Assembly: GCA_024305405.1 (NCBI GenBank)
Contig: JAKNDB010000109.1
Span: forward strand, 3,658,001-3,722,000
Reading direction: 5' to 3'
DNA: 64,000 nucleotides
Source of the DNA: Dirofilaria immitis
Lineage: Eukaryota > Nematoda > Chromadorea > Rhabditida > Onchocercidae
Part shown: positions 38,959 to 51,532 of the stretch, one piece after another
How the letters are laid out: each line of letters starts with the position of its first letter
Position numbering within the stretch: the first letter of the stretch is position 1
Notes under the pieces: generated by a model
Database searches by the model: none
Told to the model about the DNA's origin: nothing
Seen by the model: the letters and a program-made list of their open reading frames with translations, nothing else
Translations under genes and position numbers: made by a program

Positions 38959-40570
38959 TTCCTCTTTCATTAATTTTCGCTCTATCCAATTTATTACGGA
39001 TAGAAATAGAAAAAAAGTCTCATCACTGCCCACTGAAAAAACACTAATGAAAAAAAATTAACATAGAGGTCAGCCGTAGGTCCGTCATTTAAAGTGCCAT
39101 TACACAAAAGATTTCACACCACAAAGCAGATTGGTTCCCCGTTGCAATGATTTCTACCTTCCCTTGTTTGCTTTTTATATTTTTTCTATACTTGAAAATT
39201 TATTCCAGAATATTTATTTTAGCAATATAGACGTATAGGATTTTAAACAAAAAATATTCTTCGAATATTAGCTTTTATCGTTTGTTGAACTGAAAGGATA
39301 GATATTTTACGGTAGATGAAGGAAAGTAGTAAATATCATTTTTTTTTTTTTTGACACTGCTGAATGTTTTGTTTAAAATACTCAGAAAAAGTTTGTTTTA
39401 ATTTGAAAAAAGAAATAAATAGTCTTAATTGTATTTGCAGGAAAAGTAGTGAAAGCTGAACAGAGAAATGTCGTATAAGGATAACGAGGAACAGAAAATA
39501 ATTTATAAAAATTTTTTTATATTCGTTTCAGCGGTCAAAATTTCGAAATTCGATGGCTCACAAATGGGGAAACTTGTGAGATTTGATAAGGCAGTGAGTA
39601 ATACAGATCGCAGAAGCTTTCTGGAATATATCTTTAGAGATGCCAATGTGAGTTTTTATTATAGTTTTCCCCTAGATATGAATTACTGGTATGCAAATAT
39701 ATGAATTATATTTGATATAGTAATAAAGAGATAAACGTGCAAAAATGTGCAAATAATGTTTATGATAGGACAATCTGTACAAACAGTCATAACCAGTTTT
39801 GAGCAAGTAATTACGTAAATAACTTTATAATCTAATGATTTTATAAATAAATAGCTTACAATAAGATTAGAAATTATATATAAAATTTTCATTAGGTACT
39901 GATCGCTGAAAATGAGGAAACATCCGCAGTAGACGGTTACGGTGTGTTCCGAAAGGACCGTATACTTGCTCTTTACGCAAATGGCAAGGAGATTGCCCAT
40001 GGCATTATGCAGGAGATATTCAGAACAGTGAATTATGACGAGGTATTATCACATATTTAGAATAAGTCTGGGTAATTTACACTTGTTAACAAAAGTAAAC
40101 CACAGATTACTGATAAAAGATGAATATTTAACGGATTGCTAATAAAGAATAAATAATTACCGACTAAATACCCCACCTATTTGTCTGACTAATATTCTTC
40201 AATTAATTTCCCCAATAATTTGCATCTTTCTGATGCTAATTAAGCTGTAACGAACTTTACATGTATAATAACTTAATACCCTAGGAAACACATGATAACT
40301 TAAAGATGAAAAAACTTCCAACATTTACTAACGATCATACGTAAGTAAGGACCAATTGTTAATTTATTTTGCGGGCTAATGTTTTGGTTATAATAATGAT
40401 TTTGAAAATGTTTTAAGATAACGTTTTGTACGGTATGGAATCGCTGGAATGTTGAGCACAAGTCGGATACTCGTTACAAACAGATCATTCGTCTTCATAC
40501 GCGTGCGCTACCGACAGGTATCATGTGGGACCGAATATACGTCTTAAACGTGGGCATGAATTTGATCTGA
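36997..40570 (+). CDS. GNAT/DUF1248-like acetyltransferase-fold protein
   Basis: Exons: 36997-37075 (ATG), 37296-37432, 37625-37728, 38204-38379, 39532-39647, 39896-40042, 40285-40340, 40418-40570 (stop); about 322 residues. Splice phases agree from the ATG through the sixth exon, and the last junction is one base off. The middle contains DSDDMNVWRDKAGFVIRDK and the sixth exon reads DGYGVFRKDRILALYANGKE followed by IAHGIMQEIF. That arrangement (GYG.xR, LYA.n.eiA) is what I recall for the C-terminal GNAT domain of nematode DUF1248 proteins related to YitH-type acetyltransferases. Known members are poorly characterised, so the substrate is unknown. The last two exons give no family signal. I am fairly sure this is a gene and moderately sure of the family. 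Confidence 0.6.
38908..38956. repeat. (CT)n microsatellite
   Basis: About 24 CT units, in the intron between the fourth and fifth exons of the GNAT-like gene. A run of about 14 A lies upstream near 38588-38602. Confidence 0.95.
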
Positions 40571-41043
40571 GTATTAGACAATATAATTAAAGTATAGGCA
40601 TGTTTTCATCGAGCTGCTCACTTTATCAGATATGTACAAACAGCATTTCCTATTTCTACACCACATGCTCATATTCGCATTTCTTCCAACATAACTGAGG
40701 TGATGTTGAAAATAACAACTGGTCATTTGTTCAAAACGTATTTCCATCATTCCTTTCCGAATCGTTCTAAAATATTTTTCTCCTACATTTTTAAGTAACC
40801 TTAAAAATGCACGTTAGCATTTAAAATGGACGTCTATAAACGCACAGATCCAATAAATTTTATTATTTTTCAAATTTTTACAACATTTCTCAATCTTATG
40901 AAAAAACTATTTGTTAAGTAAATAAATTCATGCAATCAAAAACTTGTTTTCAATAATGTGAAAAAAGTCAGACGAAAGACGATATTTCAGTAACGACAGC
41001 AAAATTATAAAATGCCGTCTCAAAAAAGCACTTTTGCTCTATC
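40571..41043. other. Convergent intergenic gap
   Basis: It lies between the stop of the plus-strand GNAT-like gene and the stop of the minus-strand gene. It is AT-rich and should hold both 3' untranslated regions; no other content is visible. Confidence 0.6.
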
Positions 41044-44000
41044 TCAAGACTCATTTCCAGGATCATCTATAAAATCAACACTTGGCATTAATTTCATAAA
41101 TGAGATGGCCTGTTGTAAATCTAATTCTGCGCATGACCGAAATACATCATTATTTTTCGGAATTGTGATAAAAGTATTAAGATCGTCTCGAGCAGTAGCT
41201 TTCTCAACAAAATCCTTTTCAACATTACCGCTTCCATCGAATGTTGGTATTTTTGAAATTCATCATCAATTGTTATCATTCGTTGAGTATAATCAATCTT
41301 TGTTGTTTTAACTGTATCTATTTCTCTCATTCGCTCAACAAGGCGTGCTTTTAATTCCACAACAACAGATCTTGCTGTTGCTTCGTTTGACTCCTCAAAT
41401 ACATTTTGGTGAGAAAGAAATTTGTCTAATGAGTCGCTAAACTGGAAAAGTTTAAGTAAGTTATAAAGAATTAGTATCTCAATTCTGAATTCTTTGCTGG
41501 ATGCTTCATATGCTCTAAACAATAGGACGGAAATTTTGAAGTGTAGATTAAACATACATTGTACATAATAAGGATGAGGCTTAGTGCTTCAGATTACACA
41601 TCATTCCTCATCAAGCGATATCGACAATGCCCATGTATATTTTCTGGAGAAGTACTATTTCAATTATGTGTAAACTTACGTTTCTCTGCCACGAAGAAAG
41701 AAGCACATCCTTTTGTTGGTCATCTGAGACAAGAGAGGATCCTTCGTATACCTGTAAAAGCAGGACTGCCAGCTAAGCTATCAGTCGAAAAGATTTCTGT
41801 TACAAAAGTTCCTTTAGAAAATGATTTTTCATTTAAGCTTCGACTAATGAGAAAGAAAAATCAATTCAAAAGGGATTTTGCTAAAAATGACCAACCTTTT
41901 CAACCAATAGCTCATCTGCAATAGATTTAGTTTCGTCAATACCTTCCGATATCGAGGAGTTTGATGACATGTTTGAATGTTTTATACTTTCATGTCCTAT
42001 GTGTGTTTCAGGAGCAGAAATTTCAATTGCTTTTCTTAATATTTCAGTAACACACAGAAATTTGTCTTTCTCTGATATTTCATTTCCGCTTAGACTAAAA
42101 TACGAAAACTTATAATAATACTTTCCAAATAAAAGTTTCAAAACTATATGCTAGTTGTACTGCCAGAAGGAAAATAATGCAATAGTATCTTGCTGCGTGA
42201 TCATAAAAGGAAAGAGTATTTCAACAGAGTGTACTACCGCTACGATAGAGCTTGTAAAAATTAAAAACCATTAAAAGAATATAACTATCGACGGAAATAG
42301 CTATAAAGCAAAACTGATATAAATACGAACTGAAAGAAACATACACTTCTGAAGCAAAGCTGAGGTGCGCCAGAATCTTATCAGTAGTTGATAAAAATGG
42401 CGAAATTTTCTGTATGTTTTTCTCTGCTACGCAGCAATTCCGATAACTGATAAATTCAAGACTACATAAAAGCCTGCCATAAAATTATCACTTTAAGTAA
42501 ATTACAGATGCAACAGTCAATTCGCAAATAATTAATGGATTTAGAAATCCGCTCCTTAAATCTCACCTGGCCTTGCTCTTTTTCAAAACCAATATTTCTT
42601 GAAGGAGATAGAGAAACACAAGTATCAGTCTATGTGAAGAATGTGACAAATGCAACAGAAAAAGCCGAAAATATTCACTCCGTAAAAGGAATGATAGCTG
42701 CCATAATTCCTGCACATATAATTGCAAAATTTATGGGCAAGGAATGTGAAAAATCTTGAAATCTCTATCTGGCAAGATAAAAATAGTAAGTTACACCAAT
42801 TATAGAAAGTTAAAAATCTAAAGAAAATATTCATATCGTTGTAGCTACTGAAAAGAAAATATCAAAAATTGGGACGTAATACAAATTGAAAATGGATACT
42901 ACCTTTAAGGCAGTTAGTTGGAGAAACTCATCGCATATATCGTCTTTTAAAGCCAAATGTGACATTTCGGATGTAAACATCGAACTAAGTAATTTTTCCG
43001 AATTATCATGACTAAAGAAAGAAATTTGTTCCAATGATTTATCATGTTTTGTTTTAAAGAATGAGACCTACAGACTCTCTTACTGAATATTTCTATTAAT
43101 TTCTCTTCATCCAGATAATTCTGTCACATGATGAATCCATTGTAAAGAAAAACTTTGACTGCTTAAATATAACGAGCTATAAACAGACTTCTAATGAAAA
43201 GACAAATAGAGAATACAACATATATAAAAACAAAACAGTAAAATTAACATCACCTGTATAAATTTCTCGACATGCGCACATGACAATGAACTTCATTACG
43301 AAGCGCCTTCAACAGTTCAAGTCGAAGAGGACGTAAGCACACTGTTGAATTTATATCAAACTTCTTTCGCAATCTAAACTGCAAAATACAGAATCGAATA
43401 GTAATTTTAGATTTATTATACCGTTTAACAAAGATAAATTTATATTGCTTCTAAATACTGCTTGATTATATAATTTGAGAGGCAAAGCATCATTTACGTT
43501 CAAGTATGAATTGTTGCGTATATCAGCTATAGGGACAAGCAGAATAATCAGCTAAAAAGCCGCTATCAAAAGTAGAATTAGTATCGACGACTCATGAATT
43601 TTTCTGCATGCAAAAAAATATTGACATACCCGAAAAAAGTTATTTCTCGGGATCGAATGACAGCAACGATACGATGGAAAATAGAATCGAAATCAGTTGA
43701 TAGAGTGATGTAAGAAGATATGATGTAATAACAAAACCGCCTGATAACTTGCAAGAGACCGATGAAAAATGAAGAACATACCAAAAGACCTAGCACCTGA
43801 TGAAAGGAACAGAATCCGCTCGCGATAATGACAGCTACAACCGAAATGCATGAAACGCACTGGAAATATTTACAAAACGAACTGAATGCAGCAATGATTT
43901 AAGTGACTGCTCTTTAACCATGGCAGTAGAAGAGATGATAAAATTCTTTCAGGACTCATACAATCATTGGAGCACCTACTTTAAAAGAAATTAGCTCTTT

Positions 44001-44111
44001 CCTCTCAGACTTAAAATAATATTCTTCCACAATTTCCAAATCCATATCATCCAAGAGCGAATTCTCAACAAGCAATCCATATACGAGCCAGAAAAAGTCA
44101 GAACTAGACAT
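41044..44111 (-). CDS. Unrecognised conserved-looking protein with helical C-terminus
   Basis: I do not recognise the family. The likely start is at 44111 (MSSSDFFWLVYGLLVENSLL, then DDMDLEIVEEYYF). Exons on the minus strand: 44111-43980, about 43755-43630, 43378-43254, 43067-42903, 42629-42567, 42094-41896, 41751-41680, 41441-41044; about 425 residues. Segments include RLRKKFDINSTVCLRPLRLE, an acidic DDICDEFLQLTALK, and a final exon with a charged, probably helical run (ATARSVVVELKARLVERMRE) ending DFIDDPGNES. The last exon needs one added A near 41252 (T5 on the plus strand), after which its length is a whole number of codons. Phases at 43630/43378, 43254/43067 and 42567/42094 are imperfect, so some boundaries are probably wrong or frame-broken. 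Confidence 0.6.
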
Positions 44112-45143
44112 TTTGGGCACATCGATATAGCCTCATACAGCATAAGTCCTTGAAGGAAGGATCCAGCTAAATTGCAACAATAAATCAGCAAGATAAACTT
44201 AGCAATCAACGCAATTAACAGAAGTCGACTCTTAAACAGTAATAACCACTGCCATCTTCGTAAACTTAATTTACAGATGCTACTATTAATCACGTTATCT
44301 CTCGGTCACATCTCAATCCAACATTACTAAATAGCAATAAATAAATATATGCTTGAACAGTATATAATGTACTTGCAATAACAATATAAGAAATATCCAG
44401 ATTTATTATGAAAAATGAAATATATTTTAAAAACATTTTTAATTATCCAAACAAGAATTAGATGACAGTAAATTAACTTTCCAATACTTCTCTTTCATTA
44501 AAGCTTGTCATAAAGGAAAAAAGGAAAGCTTTTAGACATTTAAATTCAATATAAAACTGCAAAAAATAGAAAACAGTAACGATGAAAAAATGGTACGAAA
44601 TGCAATTAATGATAAAACTCCACGAAAATGATTGTGAAATCGATGAATGCAAAAAAGAAAAGAAATATATAAAACAGAATATTTGGGTAAGAACTAAAAA
44701 GACAAAAAAGCTTCTCGAATCAAAGGTCGAAAGAAACCATATATACTACTTATTTATGGAAATATCAAAAGCTTTGTGCCAGCTTATATAAGCGTCAGAT
44801 ACTCCATTTCAGTGCTTCATTATCGTCCCTATAACATTAAAAAAAAAAACCCATCAAATCTTGATGAAAAAATAAACACAGGCTGAATTAAATAATGCAT
44901 AAATGTTAGCAATGAATCCACCCAGAAAACAAAGCGTAAGGATATCACTCTGCAAGTGACTTGAACTAGTATTTCAATAATAGCTATATATAACTAGAAG
45001 AGCACGGTAACGGTAAAATAATGAAAAAGAAGTTTGTTGACATAAGAAAAGAATAAGATGACAATTTAGAAGAAAAAACCCGTGAATCCGACTTAAAAAA
45101 AAGAAGAAACTTTTGTTTTATTTTTTTGAAACAACAAAGATCT
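44112..45143. other. Intergenic region, no gene seen
   Basis: It lies upstream of the unrecognised minus-strand gene and downstream of the PRA1-family gene. A Lys-rich open frame at 44582-44791 looks like A-rich noise. An AATAAA on the minus strand (TTTATT at about 45118-45123) lies about 20 bases past the PRA1 stop and could be its polyadenylation signal. Confidence 0.5.
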
Positions 45144-46399
45144 TCATATCTTCAGTTCAATACCACATCGCTCTAGCAAGTAGGCCATAGCAGTATTTTT
45201 CAAACCCACTCGCTCCAGCTGATGATTGATCTTAACTTTAAGATTTCTGAGTCGCGTTGATGCATGCACCAAAACTAACAACAGTGGAAGCGAGATTGTA
45301 AAAAGCACTGTTATAACTGGAACTATGGCATAAACGAAAAAATAAAATGACAGCAACATAGCACCCAATGTAATGAATGTGTGATCATGACGTGCCTGAA
45401 AAAAATTATGATTTCCGGCATCATTTATTGGCAGAAAATCATAAGAAAGATCACCTTCTTTTGTAGGAAAACATATCTCAAAATTCAAAACTATGTCGTG
45501 TGATCTATTTACAAGTCAGAAAACTGAATCTAAACATCAATAGAATTATATTACCACAAAACAAAAATCTGCTGGATCTAAATTAGAATCAGAAAGGATG
45601 TGAAAGCTTTTTTATTGTTACTAAATTACAAATATTAGCTGCGTAATCACATTCTCGATTGCAATAAACAGACGTGGTCTGCTTACTTGTGCAAACGTCG
45701 ATTTTGTCGAAAGAGAAAATATTAGTACAGCGGCAACAGATATGATAGCAACCAAACCAATGAAAACGTCACGTAATTGTACTGATGCACAAATCAATAT
45801 GATAAGTGACATAAAAGCGAAATAATTTGTTTGGTAATATAATAAATTGCTCAACATACGATTATTCCATTTAGGTAAATCACGAAATGGTGGTATCTGT
45901 AATCAAATCTCCAATACGAATTTCGTATAAAATAAATATTATAGAGTTAAGGTAAGATTTTATGATAAGAATGAATGAGTTCAGGTGATAAGGTTGGATG
46001 AATCAAGAAATAAGATGGGATGGCAATTAGATGATACACGGAGACGAGGAGGAAAAGGATCCAATGAAGCCAGATGATACAGAAAGCAAAATCATTTTGG
46101 CACAAACATACTTGAATATCGCTTTTTTTCACTTGACATATTCTTGTTCGATTTGGATTCGATCAGAAAGGCTTCATAAGAATCGGTGGCAACAAATTTT
46201 TGGAGAAAAGGAGAGAGAAACTTAACAGTCTTTGACCAACCAAAAGATGGTATCGACTTCCAATGAAGTAAGAGAGATCAGAGCTAACCTCAAATCTTGA
46301 TTTATCACAGAAGAATTCTCGGACACTACGGAGAGGTGGCACCTGAATAGTGTTTATGATTCTCCAATTTTCATCTTTATCAGTGGTTTCTTGTAGCAT
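45144..46399 (-). CDS. ARL6IP5: PRA1 family protein (ARL6IP5/JWA-like)
   Basis: PRA1-family proteins are small four-helix membrane proteins of the ER and Golgi that bind prenylated Rabs or regulate transporters. Three exons on the minus strand: 46399-46289, 45896-45687, 45395-45144. All junctions are phase 0 and no frame break is needed. The product is 190 residues; human ARL6IP5 is 188. The N-terminus reads VPPLRSVREFFCDKSRFE, then PPFRDLPKWNNRMLSNLLYY, the hallmark FxD..kWNNRv.sNLLYfQTNY block. Two hydrophobic hairpins follow, one in exon 2 (MSLIILICASVQL..VFIGLVAII) and one in exon 3 (AMLLSFYFFVYAIVPVITVL). The C-terminus has VHASTRLRNLKVKINHQLER and ends GIELKI. The gene diverges from SEC13 across about 1.7 kb. 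Confidence 0.92.
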
Positions 46400-46816
46400 C
46401 GCTAAAATGAAATAATTTTTTTTTACCGCATCTTTTAGACTACATTCAAAATAGTTGGATCGAATGATTTCAATAGCCCATTCTCATTCTTTTCTCGTGG
46501 CGATATTATGCCCTTTTACTAAATGCTCCATAGATTCAGACACTTCAGAATTTTACTGATCCACAAAGGACAAATACAAGAAATTTTTATATTGAAATTT
46601 GCACGCAACAAACTTCTTATCACTTTAGTATGACTTAATAAAGATACTATTTGTACCAATCCACGTCTCCTTAAAACCTTTCCAATTATTCCGTTTTCAG
46701 GGTGCCATCTCAGCCAACCATTTCCGAAATCTCGATGATCAGTGATTGATATCATTAACAAATTTATGATAATTCCTACTATCATTACTCAAAGATATTT
46801 TCTATGAACAAACAAT

Positions 46817-47210
46817 TTACCAGATAACTTCGATTTCATTCCTGATATTCCAAACCATATTCTCTATCCTACAAATGAGAAAGAAAAGAAAACAAAAACT
46901 TATCGTAAAAATACTACTCGAAAAAATACGACGAAAAACTTATAGATATCTTCACACATGGGCCACTAAATTTTAAAATTACGTGAAATCAGCAGTTGAA
47001 ATACGTTGCTTCAACTATACTCATCTCGAAAACTATCGTTTCGACAACAGAGTCATTCTGAAAATAAATGTATCTGTGTCCGTCCAGACTGTCGACATTT
47101 CCAAAGTCCCTATTCTAATTCCACTTTATAAGCATATTTTAAATCCCCTAAAGAATGCAACGAGTATTCGGAAGCGCCTTCTGTTGCAGAAACAACATCT
47201 GTATTAGTTG
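46817..47210 (-). CDS. Possible exons of an unidentified minus-strand gene
   Basis: The minus strand of 47207-46985 has strongly protein-like content: TEGASEYSLHSLGDLKYAYK then, after a frame change, VDSLDGHRYIYFQNDSVVET and IVFEMSIVEATYFNC before a stop. Lower, about 46868-46817 reads GIENMVWNIRNEIEVIW after a TTTGTAG acceptor and before GTAAAT. A third block at about 46760-46670 reads HRDFGNGWLRWHPENGIIGK. I cannot assign a family, a start or a consistent phase. It could be a small gene between the PRA1 gene and SEC13 or a decayed gene. Confidence 0.35.
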
Positions 47211-48138
47211 TTTTTTCATTTACATTCGTTCAAAACTTCAAGAGTATGAAAACAAGCCTGTCATCTACAATTGCATGTGGCTGTGAGAAATATCTTGTCA
47301 CAAATTCAAGTCATAAAAGCTTAAGAGAAAATACTTCTATAAAAGAAGTCAGGTATTAGCTTGTCACAAACGACGTCATTTACCAAATCTAGTAGTACTT
47401 AGGCAATTTTTTTCCATCACTTGAAAACTCCCTCCATAATATTTCAAGCCAGCAACAATTACCCTCTATTTGTTACAATACTACTACTCATTTCCTTCAA
47501 GAGATTATATCGGATTACATCGCATCTTGACCGATATTACCATGACAGATGTAACAGTCTCATGCTTATCTGACGTTGATCATGAACTGTTAATTTGTAC
47601 ATCGCACCATTTTTCGATGAGTGCTATTTTTGGTTACCAAATAATTTCCCTAACGCTCTTAAAGGCTTAGTGAGATGGGGAACTTTGAGGTCTGAGGATT
47701 TTCATCTAAGCGTATGCATAAGCAATGAATAAGAACAATTTCAACGCGCATACAATATGTGAACTTTAACTCATCCAGGAACGTTACACGGCAGTTACAT
47801 TAAGCACACATAAAGAAAACACAACGGCCCATTTCTTCGGCGAACCACCTCCCGCAGTCCCATAAAAAAGTCAGAGACAAATCCGTATGTTTACGCATCG
47901 ATACAGTAAGCCCGGAGAGAAAGTTTCAGTTATTATCAGTTATTGACTGTTTCGCTATGTGGTGGTGGAGGGTCATCTTGTTTTGATTCAGTTTTTCCAG
48001 TCCGAACTATTGAATGAAGTTCAAGTAGGTACAATAGAATTGTTGAATTTATTCTTTTTCATTTCACGGGAATTATTTTGCAGGTCGATATATTTGTTTA
48101 AGATTTGTCCGTCTTTAGACAAAAGCTGACGGAAAATT
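47211..48138. other. Upstream region of SEC13
   Basis: No supported gene. It should contain the SEC13 promoter and possibly a trans-splice acceptor; the sequence just before the ATG (CTTTAGACAAAAGCTGACGG) has a TTTAG that could serve either as a 5' untranslated intron acceptor or as a spliced-leader site. Confidence 0.45.
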
Positions 48139-50983
48139 ATGGTTAGTATTTCCGATTTTGTGTAGTTATATGCACAATTGCAGCAAATGGTTGTATGTCG
48201 TATTTTATGACTATTTAGTGGTACTATTTTTTAGAACCTTTCTTGTTTTATTGATTTCATTTTTGTTTTCATCTACGTATATTCCAGGTGACAATTGTAT
48301 CAAAACTTGATACAGCCCATCGCCTTACTATTGTAAGTTCAGTAACCGTTTTCTTTTATTCTGTCTCTGCAGAAGCGCTTAATGCACAATGACCAGAGTC
48401 GTGATCTTCGTTGGTGTACTACATCGCGATATTTGCGTTCTACTGATTTATTGAATAAGAGAATGATATGAACCTTTTGATTTCTGATTAGGATTTTTTG
48501 CCCAATAGCTATTAGTCATTCGCTTTAAGGAATTTTTTGAGCTTGTCGAGTAACCCATAAAGTTTTACTGAGAAAAATAATTCAGGCAAAGCTATTGGAA
48601 ACGTATGAATAAAAAGAGTCATCATTAGTAATTATCATACGTACTAATTTATCTCCTTTAAGTTTTGTTGTTGTTTTCCGAAGATATTTTATTTTTTCAG
48701 CATGACGCTCAAATGAATTATTATGGTACTCGACTTGCTACTTGTTCTAGCGATAATTTGATTAAAATATTTGAGGTTCATCATATACCGTGTTTTTTTT
48801 TTTTTTTATTTAAGATTCTTTACTATCGTTTGGAATTTGCTATATTATTCTGATTTTTTTCTGTTTTTTTGAAATATGAGAAAATATAAATGATTGATCC
48901 TAGGAGAATTGAGATTACAGGGATGTTTCAAAATCAAGAAATATGTAATACAAAGAGACCAGAGTGATTAGTCTTAAACCATGCTTACTATTCTTTGTAG
49001 ACACCTATTTCTTGAAATAATAGTTTGTTTCAGCTAAAACCATCAGGACAAACGTATCCTTCTGCTGAATTGAATGGCCATACTGGTCCAGTCTGGCAAG
49101 TGTGTTGGGCACATCCGAAATTTGATAATGTTTTAGCCTCATGCTCATATGACAAGTAAGAAATCAAATTAAAAATTCATGTTAGATTTATCAGTGATTT
49201 AAATCAAATACAAATACTCATTTCTTAACGCTCATGTACCATCCCCAAAATTACTTTGCTTCAATCTTTCACTTTCATTTTGTCACTTCTTTAGAATTCA
49301 TGAAATATGTAATTATCGCTCATATAGATTTTCACTCGAATATGCATATCCAGTAATATTTCTTGATAATCTTAATAATGATTATTTTATTGCTTAGTCC
49401 GCAAATATTTGGTTTATTGCATTATGTTTTTTTCTAATTATTTTGAAAATTATAGGCGAGTTATCATTTGGAAGGAAATTTCTGGAAAATGGCAAAGAAT
49501 TTATGAATGGAACCATCACGATGCAAGTGTTAATTCAATAAGTTGGGCACCTCATCAGTTTGGTCTTACATTAGCTTGTGCATCTACTGATGCTACAATA
49601 TCACTATTGAGCTTCAATAACACAAAAATTTGGACGCATCAAATTATTGCTAAAGCCCATGAACAGGTAATGCGATTATGCGAAATAGTGTACTCTTTAA
49701 GTTTGGAGCCCACACGAGTCAGTCGGAATCCTGTATTTTTAAAAAGTGTACTTAACAGCATCCAAAGTTGTTGCGTAAGTTTTAAAAACTGATTTTTATT
49801 TGTAATAGTAATAAAAAATCGGTCTGTTATACAGATAAGTGTGATAGCTAAATGACAAATTTGTTGAACTTCAAAAAAAAACTGCAGAACACATACATAA
49901 AATTTAGTGACTGCGTGATTGATTTGTAAAGAATTATTTAATGATATTCGTTTATGATATACTTTTTAAAACACTTCATCTCTCTTTCTTCTCACTTCAT
50001 CTCTTTTATACAGTTCCATGTAAATGTATAGATTTAACTTATAGATTTAACTCTTATTTAAATTTTAGGGTTGTAATACGGTATCCTGGGCTCCTGCAGT
50101 GTATTCAACCTCCCTTATTCACAGTGATGGACTTCTCATACGTAAACGAATAGTTTCTGGTGGTAATGATAATTTTGTTAAAATATGGAGGTTCGTAAGA
50201 TTTTTGTAATCAAGCCGTCATTGTTGTCGCTTAAAGAATTTTCAACATATTTTTGTACATTGCTATGTTATGCATTTTTTTTTCAAAAGCAAACTTTGAG
50301 AAGGAATATTTTATAGTAGTATAGTACTCTCAGGAAAAAAAGTAGTTAAGAATCTACTTACAGAGAAAGGAAGGATGGGAATTGGGAATTAGAAATCGCT
50401 TTAGAAGGACACACTGATTGGGTACGTGATGTTGCATGGGCTCCAGTAGCTGCTCACAACATTAATACAATCGCTTCATGTGGACAGGTGTTTTGTCTAT
50501 TCTTATTCGTTTTTGATCTACACAGTTTTTAGTCGAGATTTTATTTGATAATATATTATTGTAGGACAGGAAGGTAATCATTTGGCGTTGTTCAAGCGTT
50601 GATCAGAGGTATTGGACAGCCCAAGAGCTGGCTCTATTTGATGATATTTTATGGCATGTTAGTTGGTCTCTTTGTGCTACCGTTCTTGCAGTATCCGGTG
50701 GTGACAACGAGGTAATCATTGAAAATTTAAATTTTTGGTGCAAACCACTTGCATGTTTTTCTTTTTATTTACAAAATACAGGCAGTTTTACTCATTTTGA
50801 GGATTATTATATTTTACATTTCACTAAGCTTTAGTACATATTTTATATCCACAAAGATGAACAGTGCATTTGTCAGGAAAGTGATCACTTCAGAAAATCA
50901 TATGTGCATAGTTTCAGATTTCATTATGGAAAGAAAACGTTCGAAATGAATGGGTACGCATTTCTGAATCAGAAGAAAAGTGA
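48139..50983 (+). CDS. SEC13: SEC13, COPII coat and nuclear pore WD-repeat protein
   Basis: SEC13 is a six-bladed WD40 propeller that pairs with SEC31 in the outer COPII coat and also works in the Nup107/Nup84 nuclear pore complex. Exons: 48139-48141 (the ATG alone), 48288-48332, 48701-48775, 49034-49155, 49456-49666, 50069-50190, 50364-50487, 50565-50711, 50918-50983. They sum to 915 bases with consistent phases: 304 residues plus stop, close to the usual 320. Visible blades include [18 protein letters not shown] then [94 protein letters not shown] and [13 protein letters not shown], ending [15 protein letters not shown]. An AATAAA lies at 51155-51160, about 170 bases past the stop. No frame break. 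Confidence 0.97.
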
Positions 50984-51532
50984 CGTATTCGTGCTCGTTT
51001 TCATGCGTATTGTTCATTTTTTGAGGTTGATAAAAATTGTGTTTAGGTAGGAAATGCTTGTCGTTCAGAGTTAGGACGCTTTCTATGTTAAGTACATACT
51101 TTGCAATAATCATCGCTTGACCGTTAAATATATATTTTATCTTGGATTTTGATAAATAAATGCATTTTCTATCTGAAAAAAGTGTTTCATCATTTCTCTG
51201 ACGCTCGATCTACCATCTCACTTTTCTAAATATTGAAAAAGAAATTTATAGCTAGTAAGTTCATTTTTATTTGCGTGAAATTTTATTATATTCCGCTCTC
51301 TGGTTTCATTAAGTTTGTCTGTAAGTAATTACTAGATGCATCGCTAGTTTCATTTAATTTATATTAATATCTGCAGTATTCTGCATCGCATTCTCTCAGT
51401 TTATTCTATTTGGTTGTAAATATTCTTCAGTAACTCCCGACGATTGATAAGTTTCAATTTCCGAAATGCCTACACTTGTAATCAATAGACATTCAGGAAC
51501 AGCTTAGTTTCGTATGTTAAAATTCCGTTAAA
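50984..51532. other. SEC13-MCTS1 intergenic gap (possible operon spacer)
   Basis: This is 549 bases, AT-rich, with no ORF of note. Both neighbours are on the plus strand. An AATAAA at 51155-51160 probably ends SEC13. The distance is long for a classic nematode operon but not impossible. Confidence 0.5.

Noticed and set aside
44582..44791. Lys-rich small ORF
   Set aside because: Its composition follows the local A-richness and it has no recognisable motif.
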